Assembly (NCBI GenBank): GCA_023390555.1
Contig: JAEWCQ010000021.1
Coordinates: 1-64,000, forward strand
Length of the DNA stretch: 64,000 nt
Direction: 5' to 3'
Source: Bacillota bacterium
GTDB taxonomy: Bacteria; Bacillota; Clostridia; Lachnospirales; Lachnospiraceae
Below the pieces are notes generated by a model. That model was given only the letters and a program-made list of their open reading frames with translations. It was not told the DNA's origin and made no database searches. This document shows positions 30,201 through 38,792 of this stretch, piece after piece (position 1 is the stretch's first letter; every line of letters starts with the position of its first letter). Both the position numbers and the translations under genes were made by a program.

Positions 30201-33200
30201 ATACCGCATAGATGGCAATCAGCATTTCCATACTGCGCTCTGCCAGAATTGCGACAAAATCATCCGGCTTTATACCTCCTGCCCGTAACTGATATGCCAG
30301 AGCATTTGCCATTTGATTTAATTCACAGTAGGTCAGTTCCCGATTTTCCATCACTGCCGCAATCCGATCCGGCGTTTTTTTTACCTGCTCTTCAAACAGA
30401 TCCATGATCGTCTTCTCTTTGGGATATTCCGCCACTGTGGCATTGAACTGATGCAGCATAAGATCCGCTTCCACACCATTCAGCAAAGAAACATCAGACA
30501 GCAGGCTGTCATATTTTTGAGCAAACTGTTCCAGGCATCTTGAAAAATACTGCAAAAACCGGTTGATTGTACTTTCACAGTATAGTGCTCTGTTGTATTT
30601 AAATAAGATCTTATAATTGTCCCTGGCATGGATAATCTCACAATCCAGATCAAACATATTTCCCTCGACGCTGTATTCCACCGGAATCATCTGTACATCC
30701 TTGGCAAAATACTCCTGATGAAAATCCTGATAGGCAAAATTGATATCAAAAATTTTTTCGTCTTTATTGGAGCTTTTTCTTCCGCACATTTCAATGATCT
30801 TTTCCAGCGGCACTTCCGCGTTATCCATGAATGAATAGAATTCCTGCTTTATGGTATCCAGATAGTCCTTTACGGTTAACGCATCCTCAAACTCGACCAG
30901 GAACGGCAGATTCGTCACAAAAAGACCAATCATATCCTGCACCTGATACGAATTCCTTCCCTCCAGTGTGATGCCGAATAAGACATTATCTCCGCCTGTC
31001 TGTAATTTCAAGGTATATCCAAAAGCCGCGAGCATATAGAGAAACGGCGTGCAATTGGCTTCTTTGCAGAATCGGCTGATTTCATCTGCGGTTTCTCTGG
31101 TGAGTTCCAGTTCACACCTTCCTTTTCGATTCCCGTTTTCAGAGTTACCTGTCAGATCGGCATCCAGTTTACAGCCCGGAATTCCATTTGAGAACTTCCC
31201 TCTCCAGTAGTTTTCCTGCTCCAGCATTGCCTCACCTGCCAGATAGCTTTTCTGCCACTCGGCATAGTCTTTGTACTGTACGGACAGCTTTGGAAGTTCT
31301 TTTTCTTCCAGGAAACAGATCAGATCGTGTAATAACACATTTTCACTGAAGCCGTCAAAGACAATATGGTGGACATCAAATAGCATGACGCTCTTCTCCT
31401 GCGTGGAATTCAACCTATGAATCCGGACGAGCGGCACTTCCTCCAGCGCAAACGGTCTTACGAATTCTCGCATCTGTGCATCGATGTACGCCGCATCGAT
31501 TACCGCCAGGCCGGTGTCGGTCACCTGAAACTCAAATTCTGCATTTTCATGGATGACCTGCACAATTTCACCGTCAATTACCGAAAAACTTGTCCGCAAT
31601 GCCTCATGGCGTTCCAGCAGTCTGGTCAATGCCTTTTTCATTTTTTCAGGACTTATCTTCCCTTCTATGTAAACAACTGCCGGTATATTATAGACCTTGT
31701 CCTCCCGATTGAGCTGGTACTCCACAAATAGTCTCTTTTGCTCACAAGAGGCGGCATAATAATCTTTTTTGGCAACAGGCAGCATCTCCGTCTGGATTTC
31801 CGACCGTCCCCTTTTTTGTTGTTCAATCACGCTTCTGACTGCGGAAACCGTGAACTCCTTCTTAAAATCTCTGAAATTTAATTTGACGCCGAATTTCTCC
31901 TGTACGGCCGCGAAAAATTTCAGGATCTGAATGGAGTTTATTCCGAGGGAAATAAAGTCTTCCTCTGTATCCATATCTGCAATCCCCATTGTTTCCATAC
32001 AGATATCACGGATTGCTTTATTTTCTGCATCCAAATCTGCCGCCTGCAGAAGCTGCCTCTCCTCTCCTTTTATGAGGTAAAATCTTACCGGACACAGATA
32101 CGAAGGCAGATTTTTCAAACAAATCTGTTTCAGTTCTCCAAGCTTTATTTCAAAATCACTGTCACAATACAGATCTGCGGCAATCGCATTCTTATCGTCC
32201 GGATAAACAGCTGCCCGCAGAACGCCCCCGATGCCAGAAAGCACCTTTTCGATTCGGGACCTTCCGATGCGGATTCCGTTACGGATGAATGTATGATCCT
32301 TTCTGTCAATTACTTCTAATTCGCAGTCCTCGTTTAAGCTTCCGTAAAACGGTGTGATCATCAGTTCCCTGTTTTCTGAATACAGCCCTATCATCCCGAC
32401 AGAACCAAACGGTACAAGATTATGGTAACCATCCAGCACGACATACGTACTTTCCGCAGTCCTACCTTCTGCTGTTTCACGAAGAAATTCTGTATGGTTG
32501 TTTCTCACGTGCTTCACAGCAGCAGACAGCAGTTTTTCGGTCTCTTCATCGATGCAGTCCACTTTTGAGATGCGTGTATTTTTATCCGCGCCCATCCGGA
32601 ACAATACGGTTCGATATCCGCTCAGCCATGACCGTACCTGTTTCTCAGAAAATTTCGCACTGTTGTAATCAAAATCAATCACAATTTCATTTCTTGCAAA
32701 AGTCAGGTTTATCATCAGGTCATACATCGCAGTTTTCTGCACCAGCGTGCGCATATTCACTTCTTCCCTGCCCACTTCCAACTGTGGCAGAGTATCCATG
32801 TTAAACAGGACATTGATCTTCGGCTCGGATCGCATCGTTTCTTCACTGCATATTTCATCGAGCATATATCGGGTATCGTCAAGCTTGCTGAACAGACGCA
32901 TATTCTGGCTGATAATATCGTTGACACGAAGTTCGGAAAACACTTCCGTAATCACAGGAATCACTTTATCAATGTAACCGACAACCGAACAGTCACTCAA
33001 AAGCAGTTGTCCCGCAAACGGTACACCCACGACTATTTTTTTCTGTCCTGAAATTTTATGCAGTAAAATATGGGCTGCCGAAAGCATCAGGACAAACGGG
33101 GAGCACTTGAAGGCTGACGCAGCTGCTTTCAGATCCAGATACTCGACTTTGTCGATATGACCGCTCACTCTTTCACAGCTGCTGCCGCTTTGTTCCCGCA

Positions 33201-35706
33201 TGCATGGCAGGGACAGCTCATAAGCATTCTGAAAATAACCGGACCAAAACTCCGCAATCTCTTCCCGATCCAGATTTTTGATGATTTGTGCTTTTCTTGT
33301 CTCGTATTCCTGTATGCCGACTGCCGGCTTCAACTGGAACGGTACGGATGAAACTGCAGCATTATAATAGGCAAACACTTCCTCCATCATCTGCACAATG
33401 GAATATCCGTCAACAAAAAGATGATTGGCACAAAACAGCAGGTACCGGCTTTTGGGATCCTGTAAAAGATACAGCTTAAATCCTCTCTCGTGATACAGAT
33501 CAAACGGAAGGTTGGCGAGTTTCCCAATTTCATCCTCCGTAAGTACACTCTCACAGGTATACGTTTCAAGCTGAAACGGCTCACGGACCGTATTCAGACG
33601 AATATTGTCTTCATCCAGTGAGACATCCAGCATACCGTGGCGTGCAATCACTTTGCGGACACAGGAGGTCAGCACCGATGCATCCATTTCCTGCACGGTT
33701 TCAAACAGTACGCTTTCATTGTATTGCGACGTCTCTTTTTCAAAAGACATTGCGGCTATCATGACCGACTGTCTTTCGGAGACTGTCAGCGGACGAATGC
33801 CCGGCGCTTCCGGAAGAAACACGCCCTGCATCCTCCTTACCACCTTTTTGACCGTTTTGATGATCTGTTCAATATCCTCATCCGTATGCGCAGTGGATAA
33901 AAAGCAGTTCCTGCCTTCCCAGATATAAATACCCTCCATCAGCATATAGTAATAAAATATCTCAAGGTTACCCTGAAACTCAAAGCGGAACAGCGATCCG
34001 AAATAACTCACCTTCATCGGAACATTTTCCGCTTCCAAAAATTCATTTAAGGACTCAGCCAGGTACTGGGTCTTTCTGTTTATTTCCGGATAAATCAGAT
34101 CTTTTTCGGCCTTTATTTTTTTCAATACGACCTCTGCCGCCGCCATTGACAGCGGATGATGACAGAATGTGCCGCCCGCAAATGTCCTGTGCGCTTCATT
34201 CGGCGGATAGGAGCCATCCCCATAATTCCACATGCCACCATCCAGACAATCCATGAATTCCGCTTTGCCCGCGACAGCTCCAATCGGCATTCCGCCGCCC
34301 AGTATTTTTCCATAGGTGGCTATATCACCGCGCACTCCGTAAAACTCCTGGGCACCGCCCGGAGAAATGCGAAAACCGGTAATCATTTCGTCAAAAATAA
34401 GTGCGATATTGTTTTTTTCTGTGATACTTCTTAACTCTGTGACAAATTCCCTTGGCTGTAATCCCGGATTCCGGCTCTGTACGGACTCCAGCAGAACACC
34501 GGCAATCTCATCGGCATTTTCTTCTATGATCCGGAGCGATTTCTCGTCATCGTAATCCAGAATCATCAGATCACTGACCATATGCTCCAGCACGCCGACA
34601 CTCATTGGGCGGGTATGTGTGTAATCCTCGCCTTCAATTCCCAATACACCGTCAAAGGTTCCGTGATATGCCCCTGCAAAGTACACAATTTTGCTTTTCA
34701 GCGTTTTTGCACGCGCAATTCTTACCGCTGCCATGACTGCCTCAGAACCGGAATTAAAATAGGCGGCTCGCTCCATTCCGGTCAATTCACAGAGAAGCTC
34801 CGAAACAATTCCGACATTTTCCGAAATCATACTGAGCGGAAATCCTTTGTCGATTTCTTTTTTAACCGCTTCCAATATGAATTCTGGCTTGTAACCGAAG
34901 AAGTTTACGCCAAAACCCATCGCAATATCAATATACTGATTGCCGTCCACATCCACAATCTTTGAACCAAAGCAGTCACTGGCCACCAATTGATAGATCA
35001 ATTCCTTATAATCCAGCCGGAATCCAGCGACATTCCTCCAATCCGCATGTTTCATTCTGATTTTTTCCGCAATTTCTTTGGAATGTCCGGTTTTTCCGTT
35101 ATATTCTCCGGTCAATTCCTGCAGTGCATTTTTGACTCTGGCGGACCGTTCCTTTCGGTCCAGGTCTATCTTTTTGTACGCAACATAAGATTTGGATTTC
35201 TTTTTTGGTGCTTTACTGCCACTGCCCGCGGATACCGTTGTATTTACGAGACCAACCACCGGTTTCTGGCTTCCGCTCTCCTGATTTCCCGCCATTGCCT
35301 GATAGACCATTTGGGAGATCTGCTGAATCAGTTCATCCGGAACCGTTGTACCGGAGATTTTTGTTTGCTGTTCTGGCCCTGCCCCGTTCCATACCGTCTT
35401 TTCCGTTACAGCGACAGACTCAGCTGTTCCAGAGAAATCCGCACGCTCCTCCAATGCAGCATCCGAGTTTTCACGTACAAACTTTGTAATATCCGCAATT
35501 GTATTAACACCTCCAAAGAATTGTGAAACCTGTATCTGTACACCAAACCTTTCCTTTAACTTGGAATTGATATTTACCAGGGAAAGAGAATCCACACCGA
35601 GTTCAATCAGATTATCATACTCATCAATTTCCATATCCTCAACATGTACAATTTCATTTATTACATCGCTGATCGTCTGTTTTAAGCTGTCCATAAATTT
35701 TTCCAT
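24214..35706 (-). CDS. Hybrid megasynthase: ACP-aminotransferase-C-(A remnant)-PCP-C-A-PCP-C-A-PCP-E
   Basis: About 3830 residues. Order: ACP (5-85; GVDS, Ser about 40); a flexible Lys-rich linker; a class III PLP aminotransferase (180-625; FNSGSEA, DEMITGFR, Lys467 in YGKILGGG); C1 (635-1065; NHLFVDG); an adenylation remnant (1070-1225) lacking the AMP-binding core; PCP1 (Ser about 1258 in GINS); C2 (HHIVFDG 1446-1452); A2 (1755-2255; pocket D-L-T-K-I-G-E-V-G-K, an Asn code); PCP2 (Ser about 2298); C3 (HHMISDG 2477-2483); A3 (2790-3290; pocket D-D-C-Y-F-S-T-I-D-K, Ser-like frame); PCP3 (GGDS, Ser about 3332); E (3375-3815; HHLVVDG, EGHGRD, NYLG). ACP-AMT-C is the iturin/mycosubtilin layout that makes a beta-amino acyl starter. 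The ATG at 35706 follows AGGGAG; an ATG at 35748 has no ribosome site. Confidence 0.95.
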   Translation of the reverse strand: MEKFMDSLKQTISDVINEIVHVEDMEIDEYDNLIELGVDSLSLVNINSKLKERFGVQIQVSQFFGGVNTIADITKFVRENSDAALEERADFSGTAESVAVTEKTVWNGAGPEQQTKISGTTVPDELIQQISQMVYQAMAGNQESGSQKPVVGLVNTTVSAGSGSKAPKKKSKSYVAYKKIDLDRKERSARVKNALQELTGEYNGKTGHSKEIAEKIRMKHADWRNVAGFRLDYKELIYQLVASDCFGSKIVDVDGNQYIDIAMGFGVNFFGYKPEFILEAVKKEIDKGFPLSMISENVGIVSELLCELTGMERAAYFNSGSEAVMAAVRIARAKTLKSKIVYFAGAYHGTFDGVLGIEGEDYTHTRPMSVGVLEHMVSDLMILDYDDEKSLRIIEENADEIAGVLLESVQSRNPGLQPREFVTELRSITEKNNIALIFDEMITGFRISPGGAQEFYGVRGDIATYGKILGGGMPIGAVAGKAEFMDCLDGGMWNYGDGSYPPNEAHRTFAGGTFCHHPLSMAAAEVVLKKIKAEKDLIYPEINRKTQYLAESLNEFLEAENVPMKVSYFGSLFRFEFQGNLEIFYYYMLMEGIYIWEGRNCFLSTAHTDEDIEQIIKTVKKVVRRMQGVFLPEAPGIRPLTVSERQSVMIAAMSFEKETSQYNESVLFETVQEMDASVLTSCVRKVIARHGMLDVSLDEDNIRLNTVREPFQLETYTCESVLTEDEIGKLANLPFDLYHERGFKLYLLQDPKSRYLLFCANHLFVDGYSIVQMMEEVFAYYNAAVSSVPFQLKPAVGIQEYETRKAQIIKNLDREEIAEFWSGYFQNAYELSLPCMREQSGSSCERVSGHIDKVEYLDLKAAASAFKCSPFVLMLSAAHILLHKISGQKKIVVGVPFAGQLLLSDCSVVGYIDKVIPVITEVFSELRVNDIISQNMRLFSKLDDTRYMLDEICSEETMRSEPKINVLFNMDTLPQLEVGREEVNMRTLVQKTAMYDLMINLTFARNEIVIDFDYNSAKFSEKQVRSWLSGYRTVLFRMGADKNTRISKVDCIDEETEKLLSAAVKHVRNNHTEFLRETAEGRTAESTYVVLDGYHNLVPFGSVGMIGLYSENRELMITPFYGSLNEDCELEVIDRKDHTFIRNGIRIGRSRIEKVLSGIGGVLRAAVYPDDKNAIAADLYCDSDFEIKLGELKQICLKNLPSYLCPVRFYLIKGEERQLLQAADLDAENKAIRDICMETMGIADMDTEEDFISLGINSIQILKFFAAVQEKFGVKLNFRDFKKEFTVSAVRSVIEQQKRGRSEIQTEMLPVAKKDYYAASCEQKRLFVEYQLNREDKVYNIPAVVYIEGKISPEKMKKALTRLLERHEALRTSFSVIDGEIVQVIHENAEFEFQVTDTGLAVIDAAYIDAQMREFVRPFALEEVPLVRIHRLNSTQEKSVMLFDVHHIVFDGFSENVLLHDLICFLEEKELPKLSVQYKDYAEWQKSYLAGEAMLEQENYWRGKFSNGIPGCKLDADLTGNSENGNRKGRCELELTRETADEISRFCKEANCTPFLYMLAAFGYTLKLQTGGDNVLFGITLEGRNSYQVQDMIGLFVTNLPFLVEFEDALTVKDYLDTIKQEFYSFMDNAEVPLEKIIEMCGRKSSNKDEKIFDINFAYQDFHQEYFAKDVQMIPVEYSVEGNMFDLDCEIIHARDNYKILFKYNRALYCESTINRFLQYFSRCLEQFAQKYDSLLSDVSLLNGVEADLMLHQFNATVAEYPKEKTIMDLFEEQVKKTPDRIAAVMENRELTYCELNQMANALAYQLRAGGIKPDDFVAILAERSMEMLIAIYAVLKSGGAYVPIDPAYPKERIQFILEDSKPKAVLTYHTEIPTDIPVIDLANPEIYRSNPENLERISGPKDLAYCIYTSGTTGKPKGVMIEQRGLVNYIWWAKKMYIKKEQEIFPLFSSVSFDLTVTTIFTPLVSGGKIILYREQGEGSSYVLYDIMADNQVTVMKLTPAHLALLKDLDNRNSSVQRLIVGGEDLKVNLANEIQESFGGTIEIYNEYGPTETVVGCMIYQFDPVQDTRNSVSIGVPADNVQIYLLDKNLNPVPFHVLGEMYISGDGVARGYLNRPDLNQTKFLDHPFLPGRRMYRTGDLARFIDEKRIEYAGRADEQVKIRGFRIELGEIESRIREMDGIKDCVVIAREDGNCEKAIYAYYVSDSRIGVSEVRDFLIVTLPNYMIPMYMLQIDAIPLTKNGKLDKHALPDIEMAAGHAYVAPSSEMEKNICDIYSGILNVAPVGVNDNFFEIGGHSLSAVRLINQLETKFGVKVAFDTLFHHPSPGALAKNIAGSCSVEKEIPVAEAQEYYPMSSSQKRMFLINQYDEKEIAYNMTGSIEFDGEFDVERMKAAIIKLTERHEILRTGFQMIDGEPVQVVQQDAVIDFEITERAESETEQVYQEFLRPFDLGRAPLMRELVLKVSEDRHILFLDIHHMISDGISNTILLKEMAELYEGKALEPLRVQYKDCSEWMRKQDMSAQEQYWLNEFADEIPVLDLPLDYARPTEQSFEGDSVEVLLGDELGGNIKEIAKKNQATDYMVFLSAAMLLLSRYSRQEDIVVGSLISGRTHRDTEDVMGMFINTVALRGKVDQSHRYTEFLDRMKEKCLQAYNYQDYPFDELIEAVGVQRDMSRNPLFSVMIEMQNMGQMELMLDGKVLPVKEWDNAISKFDLSFIIKEESDGFHVKLEYCTALFLKETAMRIADHYTEILKQITENPDQKMEEIEMITQAEKVQVLEKFNPKEVEGVRDRTVVDLFEEQVQKTPDRVAVVYQDHMLTYRELNEKANALANDLRRYGVGPNDFVVVIAERCNELMIAIYGILKAGGAYVPVNVTYPNERIAYIIEDCRPKAVILAADERSYDSEEIPVIDLKRMALGRNPENPERLHTPEHYSHCFYTSGTTGKPKGAVNLHRGLINRLLWTQSRYPIGENDVMLQKTTITFDDSLCELLWWSLFGATLIMLENEDEKDPAAMCRAIFRHGVTVMYFVPTVLSFFIDTVESAGLYDQIQSLRYVFVSGEELKPEHVRDFHRMMKKTGKEIPLTNTYGPTEASIDCTYFVCDQNYEEIPIGRPMTDTQIYIMQGDRLCGPGVPGELCVAGLYVGAGYLNRSDLTGQVFVQNPFGQGTMYRTGDLAVWRTDGNIRFLGRMDEQVKIHGQRIELGEVESRIKELAPIKDCIVVARSDQGGAKALYAYYVAEQSCSAGEIRDQLSGSLPDYMIPTYMMQIESIPTTKNGKVDKRALPDIKLESQNEYVAPESDEEQALQSAFSTILGYSPISMNDNFFTLGGDSIKAIRVVSKVRESGYELTVKNIMREKTIRRIALQMQKADLVKYEQGEIYGESDLLPAQRALLSGGLQEVHHYNQSLFFEFDGHVDENAFRKGMAAVVAHHDALRAVFSDGKQMIKKVEESRLFELDIVNLSKAGDPSEAIERTCMRIQQSMNLKEGPLVKTCIFKQEPNDHVFFCSHHLVVDGVSWRIIMEDFVRGYNLALCEEEIVLPAKTASVRDWSLYLSKYRADVRNRKEISYWDIVTERLVKAGFQLERDREKSGFVSNCFRIDAHNSEKMRMQSNQAYHTDMQDLLLSAFSIAVHKTTGQKSIGIDLEGHGRDNFAEKMDVDRTVGFFTSTYPVIATCEDTLSETITSNKEMLRSIPNHGSGYGVLYPDGKHSDILLNYLGDYNELPAEDGVLLQMSGYSHGRDISDKNDLSYPIILNCYILNGETVFELTCTNSFRPKELESFTENLERSVRELIDHCCSVSGTTKTGSDFGDSSISMEDLGALDDLLLSL

Positions 35707-35748
35707 CACACTTCTCCCTTTCTGTTTGATCTGGCTGCAGTTTGTCAT

Positions 35749-36609
35749 TTAAAAAGAACAGGCGGTTCTAGACAGCATTTTTGTCAAAATATCCGAAAAA
35801 GCCATCTCATAGATTTCATCAAAACTCTGCAATGCAAGATACTCCGCAATAGCTCTCCAACGAACCGTTTCCGTAAGCTGAAGCGCGAGGTTTTCCGCAA
35901 TCATACGCTCACTCTCATACGGAGTCCCAAACACATTTGACAGAACAATGTGTTTCAGGGGCCTTATGTGCAAAGATTCCACAAATATTTTCAGCTGCAC
36001 CGATTGCCCAGAAAGCATCCCACAGTGATACGGCAGATTCGATTCCAGTTTCCGTACGTTCGCTCCCAGTTTTTTAAATAATTCCGCCGCTGTTTCAAGG
36101 CAGCCGAGATTGCCGGCGATACAGGTCTGCGTTCCGGTATTATCACAGGAAATCCATATCTCATTGCCTTCATATCTCAGATCCCCGCATATCCGGGAAG
36201 TCACTTCGCGATCCAGATTTGATACCACATACATTCCTGCATCCTCTATTTCAGAAGCCAGATCAATACGCTTTTTCACGAGTCGGACCGCATCTTTTAC
36301 ATCAAGCGCTCCTGCACACGTCAATGCGGTAATCTCTCCCAGACTGTGACCGGCAAAAATCGCATTCTGAAGTTCCATAGGCTCCACGTACTCCCGAAAT
36401 GTGGATAAAGAAACTGCAAAAATCAGATAGGATTTAGCTGTGATATCCTGCTCCCTATCACACATCAATTCGGCAGACAAATCCCGTTTACTGAGCTCAG
36501 AAATCTCCTCCAACGTATTTTTCATGATACTGCTCTCCCGATATTTTTCTTTTAGGATTTCACATTTTAAAGACCCCTGCCCCGGAAACAATATTATTTT
36601 TTTTTCCAT
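35749..36609 (-). CDS. Discrete malonyl-CoA acyltransferase (FabD/FenF-like)
   Basis: A 286-residue acyltransferase with LFPGQGS near the N-terminus, nucleophile Ser89 in GHSLGE and a late catalytic-type His in LPYHCGM. It transfers malonyl units from CoA to carrier proteins. In iturin-type clusters a free malonyl transferase (FenF/ItuD/MycC) stands immediately before the first synthetase, as here. The preceding ketosynthase has no acyltransferase, so this protein probably acts in trans for it. The ATG at 36609 follows GAGGGTG; the start at 36639 would overlap the ketosynthase end. Confidence 0.92.
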   Translation of the reverse strand: MEKKIILFPGQGSLKCEILKEKYRESSIMKNTLEEISELSKRDLSAELMCDREQDITAKSYLIFAVSLSTFREYVEPMELQNAIFAGHSLGEITALTCAGALDVKDAVRLVKKRIDLASEIEDAGMYVVSNLDREVTSRICGDLRYEGNEIWISCDNTGTQTCIAGNLGCLETAAELFKKLGANVRKLESNLPYHCGMLSGQSVQLKIFVESLHIRPLKHIVLSNVFGTPYESERMIAENLALQLTETVRWRAIAEYLALQSFDEIYEMAFSDILTKMLSRTACSF

Positions 36610-36623
36610 ACTCTTATCACCCT

Positions 36624-38459
36624 CTATGCCATCCAGCATCTTGTCTTATCAAAGGAATACGTCGGCATACTAACGACCGAAGCACAGCGACTGCCATATA
36701 ATGTATCCCAGTCGATATCGGCGCCGCTGGTATAGCAGAACGCAATCTGCTTTTTTACCTCCGCGTCGGTGCTATCAGACTGCAACACAGAATTTATCAA
36801 CACTCCGACTTTTTGATTCAACCGGGAGAAAGACTCCTGATTCAGCTCTCCGAATTTGATTTTCTGACGCGGATCTGTCAGTTTCCGGACACAGGAATAG
36901 AATACGTTATGTTCCGGTTCCGAACAAAATCGGAAATTGGCGAGTGACATTTTTAACTCCTCTGCCGTTTCACAAAGAATTGCAAGACGATATTGATAAT
37001 GGCCTCTTCCCACAGATGCTGTATAGCACAGATCCGTCAAATCCACAGTTTTCTCCTTCAGAAGAAATGAAACCATTTCCTCCGTCTGCCTTCTCAGTGC
37101 CGATTCCGTCATTGCAGACAACACAAACAATTCCGTATCTCGTTCCTTCTGTTCCAAGTGTTTTTTATCCGCATATTCCGACAGGATACACAGATAATTT
37201 GTTCCCGACAGTCCGTAATTACTGATACAGCACGTAAATTCCGGGCCGGTTTCCGGAAAATCCGTCAGTTCCCTGTTAATCCGGAAGCGGTCAGCTCTCT
37301 CCTCGTATAAAGGTGCATCGCAATTAATCTGAGGGCATAGTTTTCTGTTTTCAATCATCAGACAGCATTTGATCAATCCAGCTAATCCGGAGCAGGAAAA
37401 TGTATGTCCGATATTCGCTTTGACCGATCCAACCGGAATTTTCGTTCCGGCCGGCAGTTCCATTTCTTCCAGTGAACGGGTCAGCGCCTGTATCTCTATG
37501 GAATCACCTAATTTCGTTCCGGTTCCATGCAATTCCAGATAAGAAATATCCCCCGGATCCAGATTCAGTTTTTGACAGGTCCTAAAAAACAGCTCTGTCT
37601 GTGCTTTCGGATTCGGTGCGGATAAACCAAGTGAACGGCCATCCTGATTTGACTGCACCGCGCGAATTACACCGTAGATATGATCTCCGTCCCGGACTGC
37701 ATCCGGAAGGCGTTTGATAATGACAGAGCAGACGCCTTCGCTCACGCCCGTACCGTCTGCTTCGCTGTCAAACGGTCTCGTGTGTCCGTCAGAAGATTCA
37801 ATCCCGATCGAATACTCTTTTTCATCCGGGAATACACTCAGCTGCACCCCTCCCACAACCGCACCGTCACATTCCTTCAGTTTTAATGCATTACATGCAT
37901 ATTTCAATGCGGCAAAGGAGGAAGAGCAGGCACTGTCGACCATAACGCTTTCCCCGGTAAAATTCATGAAATAGGACAGTCTTCCCGCAATCCCGGAAGA
38001 AAACAACGCGGTAGGCGATGCATCCGCACCCATTACCTTACTGATATTCGGATAGCCGGTAATTTCCATCGTACCGATATAGCCCACAAATACCCCTATA
38101 TTTTTTCCATACCATCTGTTTCCTCCATATCCGGCATCCTCCATTGCGGTCAGGGCACTCTCCAAAAACAGCCTCTGATCCGGCTGTATCAGATTTGCTT
38201 CGGATTTTGGTATCTTAAAGTATTTATAATCAAAGGAGGATATATCATTCAGATATCCGCCCCTCTTATAGGTAACATCTCCGCAATCCAATACTTTCAC
38301 ATAAGATTCCAGTTCAAGCTCTCTTGCTTTTGGAAAGCTTCCCGTGCTGTCTACCCCCGCGCTTAAATTCGCCCAGTAGGTATCCTTGCGATCCGCGCCC
38401 GGTACATGAACTGCCACGCCGATTACTGCAATGTCACTGTCTGTAAGGTCTCTAGCCAA
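36624..38459 (-). CDS. Type I polyketide ketosynthase without an acyltransferase domain
   Basis: 611 residues. The ketosynthase core (about 5-425) has active-site Cys178 in DSACSSS, His in HGTGT (about 311) and in NIGHT (about 352). After it comes a KS-AT linker region (about 435-600) ending in MPTYSFDKTRCW, the motif that normally follows an acyltransferase. This leaves a flanking remnant with no transferase between, as in trans-AT systems. It should extend the acyl chain by one malonyl unit on the ACP of the next large protein, giving the beta-keto group for transamination. GGAGG lies about eight bases before the TTG at 38459, which I take as the start; TTG at 38474 overlaps the ribosome site itself. 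Confidence 0.93.
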   Translation of the reverse strand: MARDLTDSDIAVIGVAVHVPGADRKDTYWANLSAGVDSTGSFPKARELELESYVKVLDCGDVTYKRGGYLNDISSFDYKYFKIPKSEANLIQPDQRLFLESALTAMEDAGYGGNRWYGKNIGVFVGYIGTMEITGYPNISKVMGADASPTALFSSGIAGRLSYFMNFTGESVMVDSACSSSFAALKYACNALKLKECDGAVVGGVQLSVFPDEKEYSIGIESSDGHTRPFDSEADGTGVSEGVCSVIIKRLPDAVRDGDHIYGVIRAVQSNQDGRSLGLSAPNPKAQTELFFRTCQKLNLDPGDISYLELHGTGTKLGDSIEIQALTRSLEEMELPAGTKIPVGSVKANIGHTFSCSGLAGLIKCCLMIENRKLCPQINCDAPLYEERADRFRINRELTDFPETGPEFTCCISNYGLSGTNYLCILSEYADKKHLEQKERDTELFVLSAMTESALRRQTEEMVSFLLKEKTVDLTDLCYTASVGRGHYQYRLAILCETAEELKMSLANFRFCSEPEHNVFYSCVRKLTDPRQKIKFGELNQESFSRLNQKVGVLINSVLQSDSTDAEVKKQIAFCYTSGADIDWDTLYGSRCASVVSMPTYSFDKTRCWMA

Positions 38460-38490
38460 ACTTACCACCTCCAATATCCGAAAAACTTTC

Positions 38491-38727
38491 TCATATGATC
38501 TCTGCTATTTCCGCTATTGTCGTATAATAAAACAGGTCTGTCACACTGATATCCTTATCTGAAATCTCCGATATTCTGACATTAAACCGATTCAATGCAA
38601 TTGAGTCCACTCCGGTTGTAAAAAAGTTTTCATCGGGATCGATTCTCACTCCGCAGATTTCTTCCCAGATATCCAACAGCTTCCCAACCTTATCCGTATT
38701 TTCTTCATACTGATTCTTATCTTCCAT
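38491..38727 (-). CDS. Free-standing acyl carrier protein (PKS type)
   Basis: 78-residue carrier protein with the phosphopantetheine Ser in GVDSIALNRF (about residue 42). The GVDS motif resembles the carrier fused to the megasynthase rather than fatty-acid AcpP. It lies 31 bases before the ketosynthase and may carry the primed acyl chain or a malonyl unit for it. Confidence 0.88.
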   Translation of the reverse strand: MEDKNQYEENTDKVGKLLDIWEEICGVRIDPDENFFTTGVDSIALNRFNVRISEISDKDISVTDLFYYTTIAEIAEII

Positions 38728-38792
38728 TTTCGGCTCCTTTCACTTTCGCAGTTTAAACACCGCATATTTTCGGTTCTGCGGCACCAATTGCA

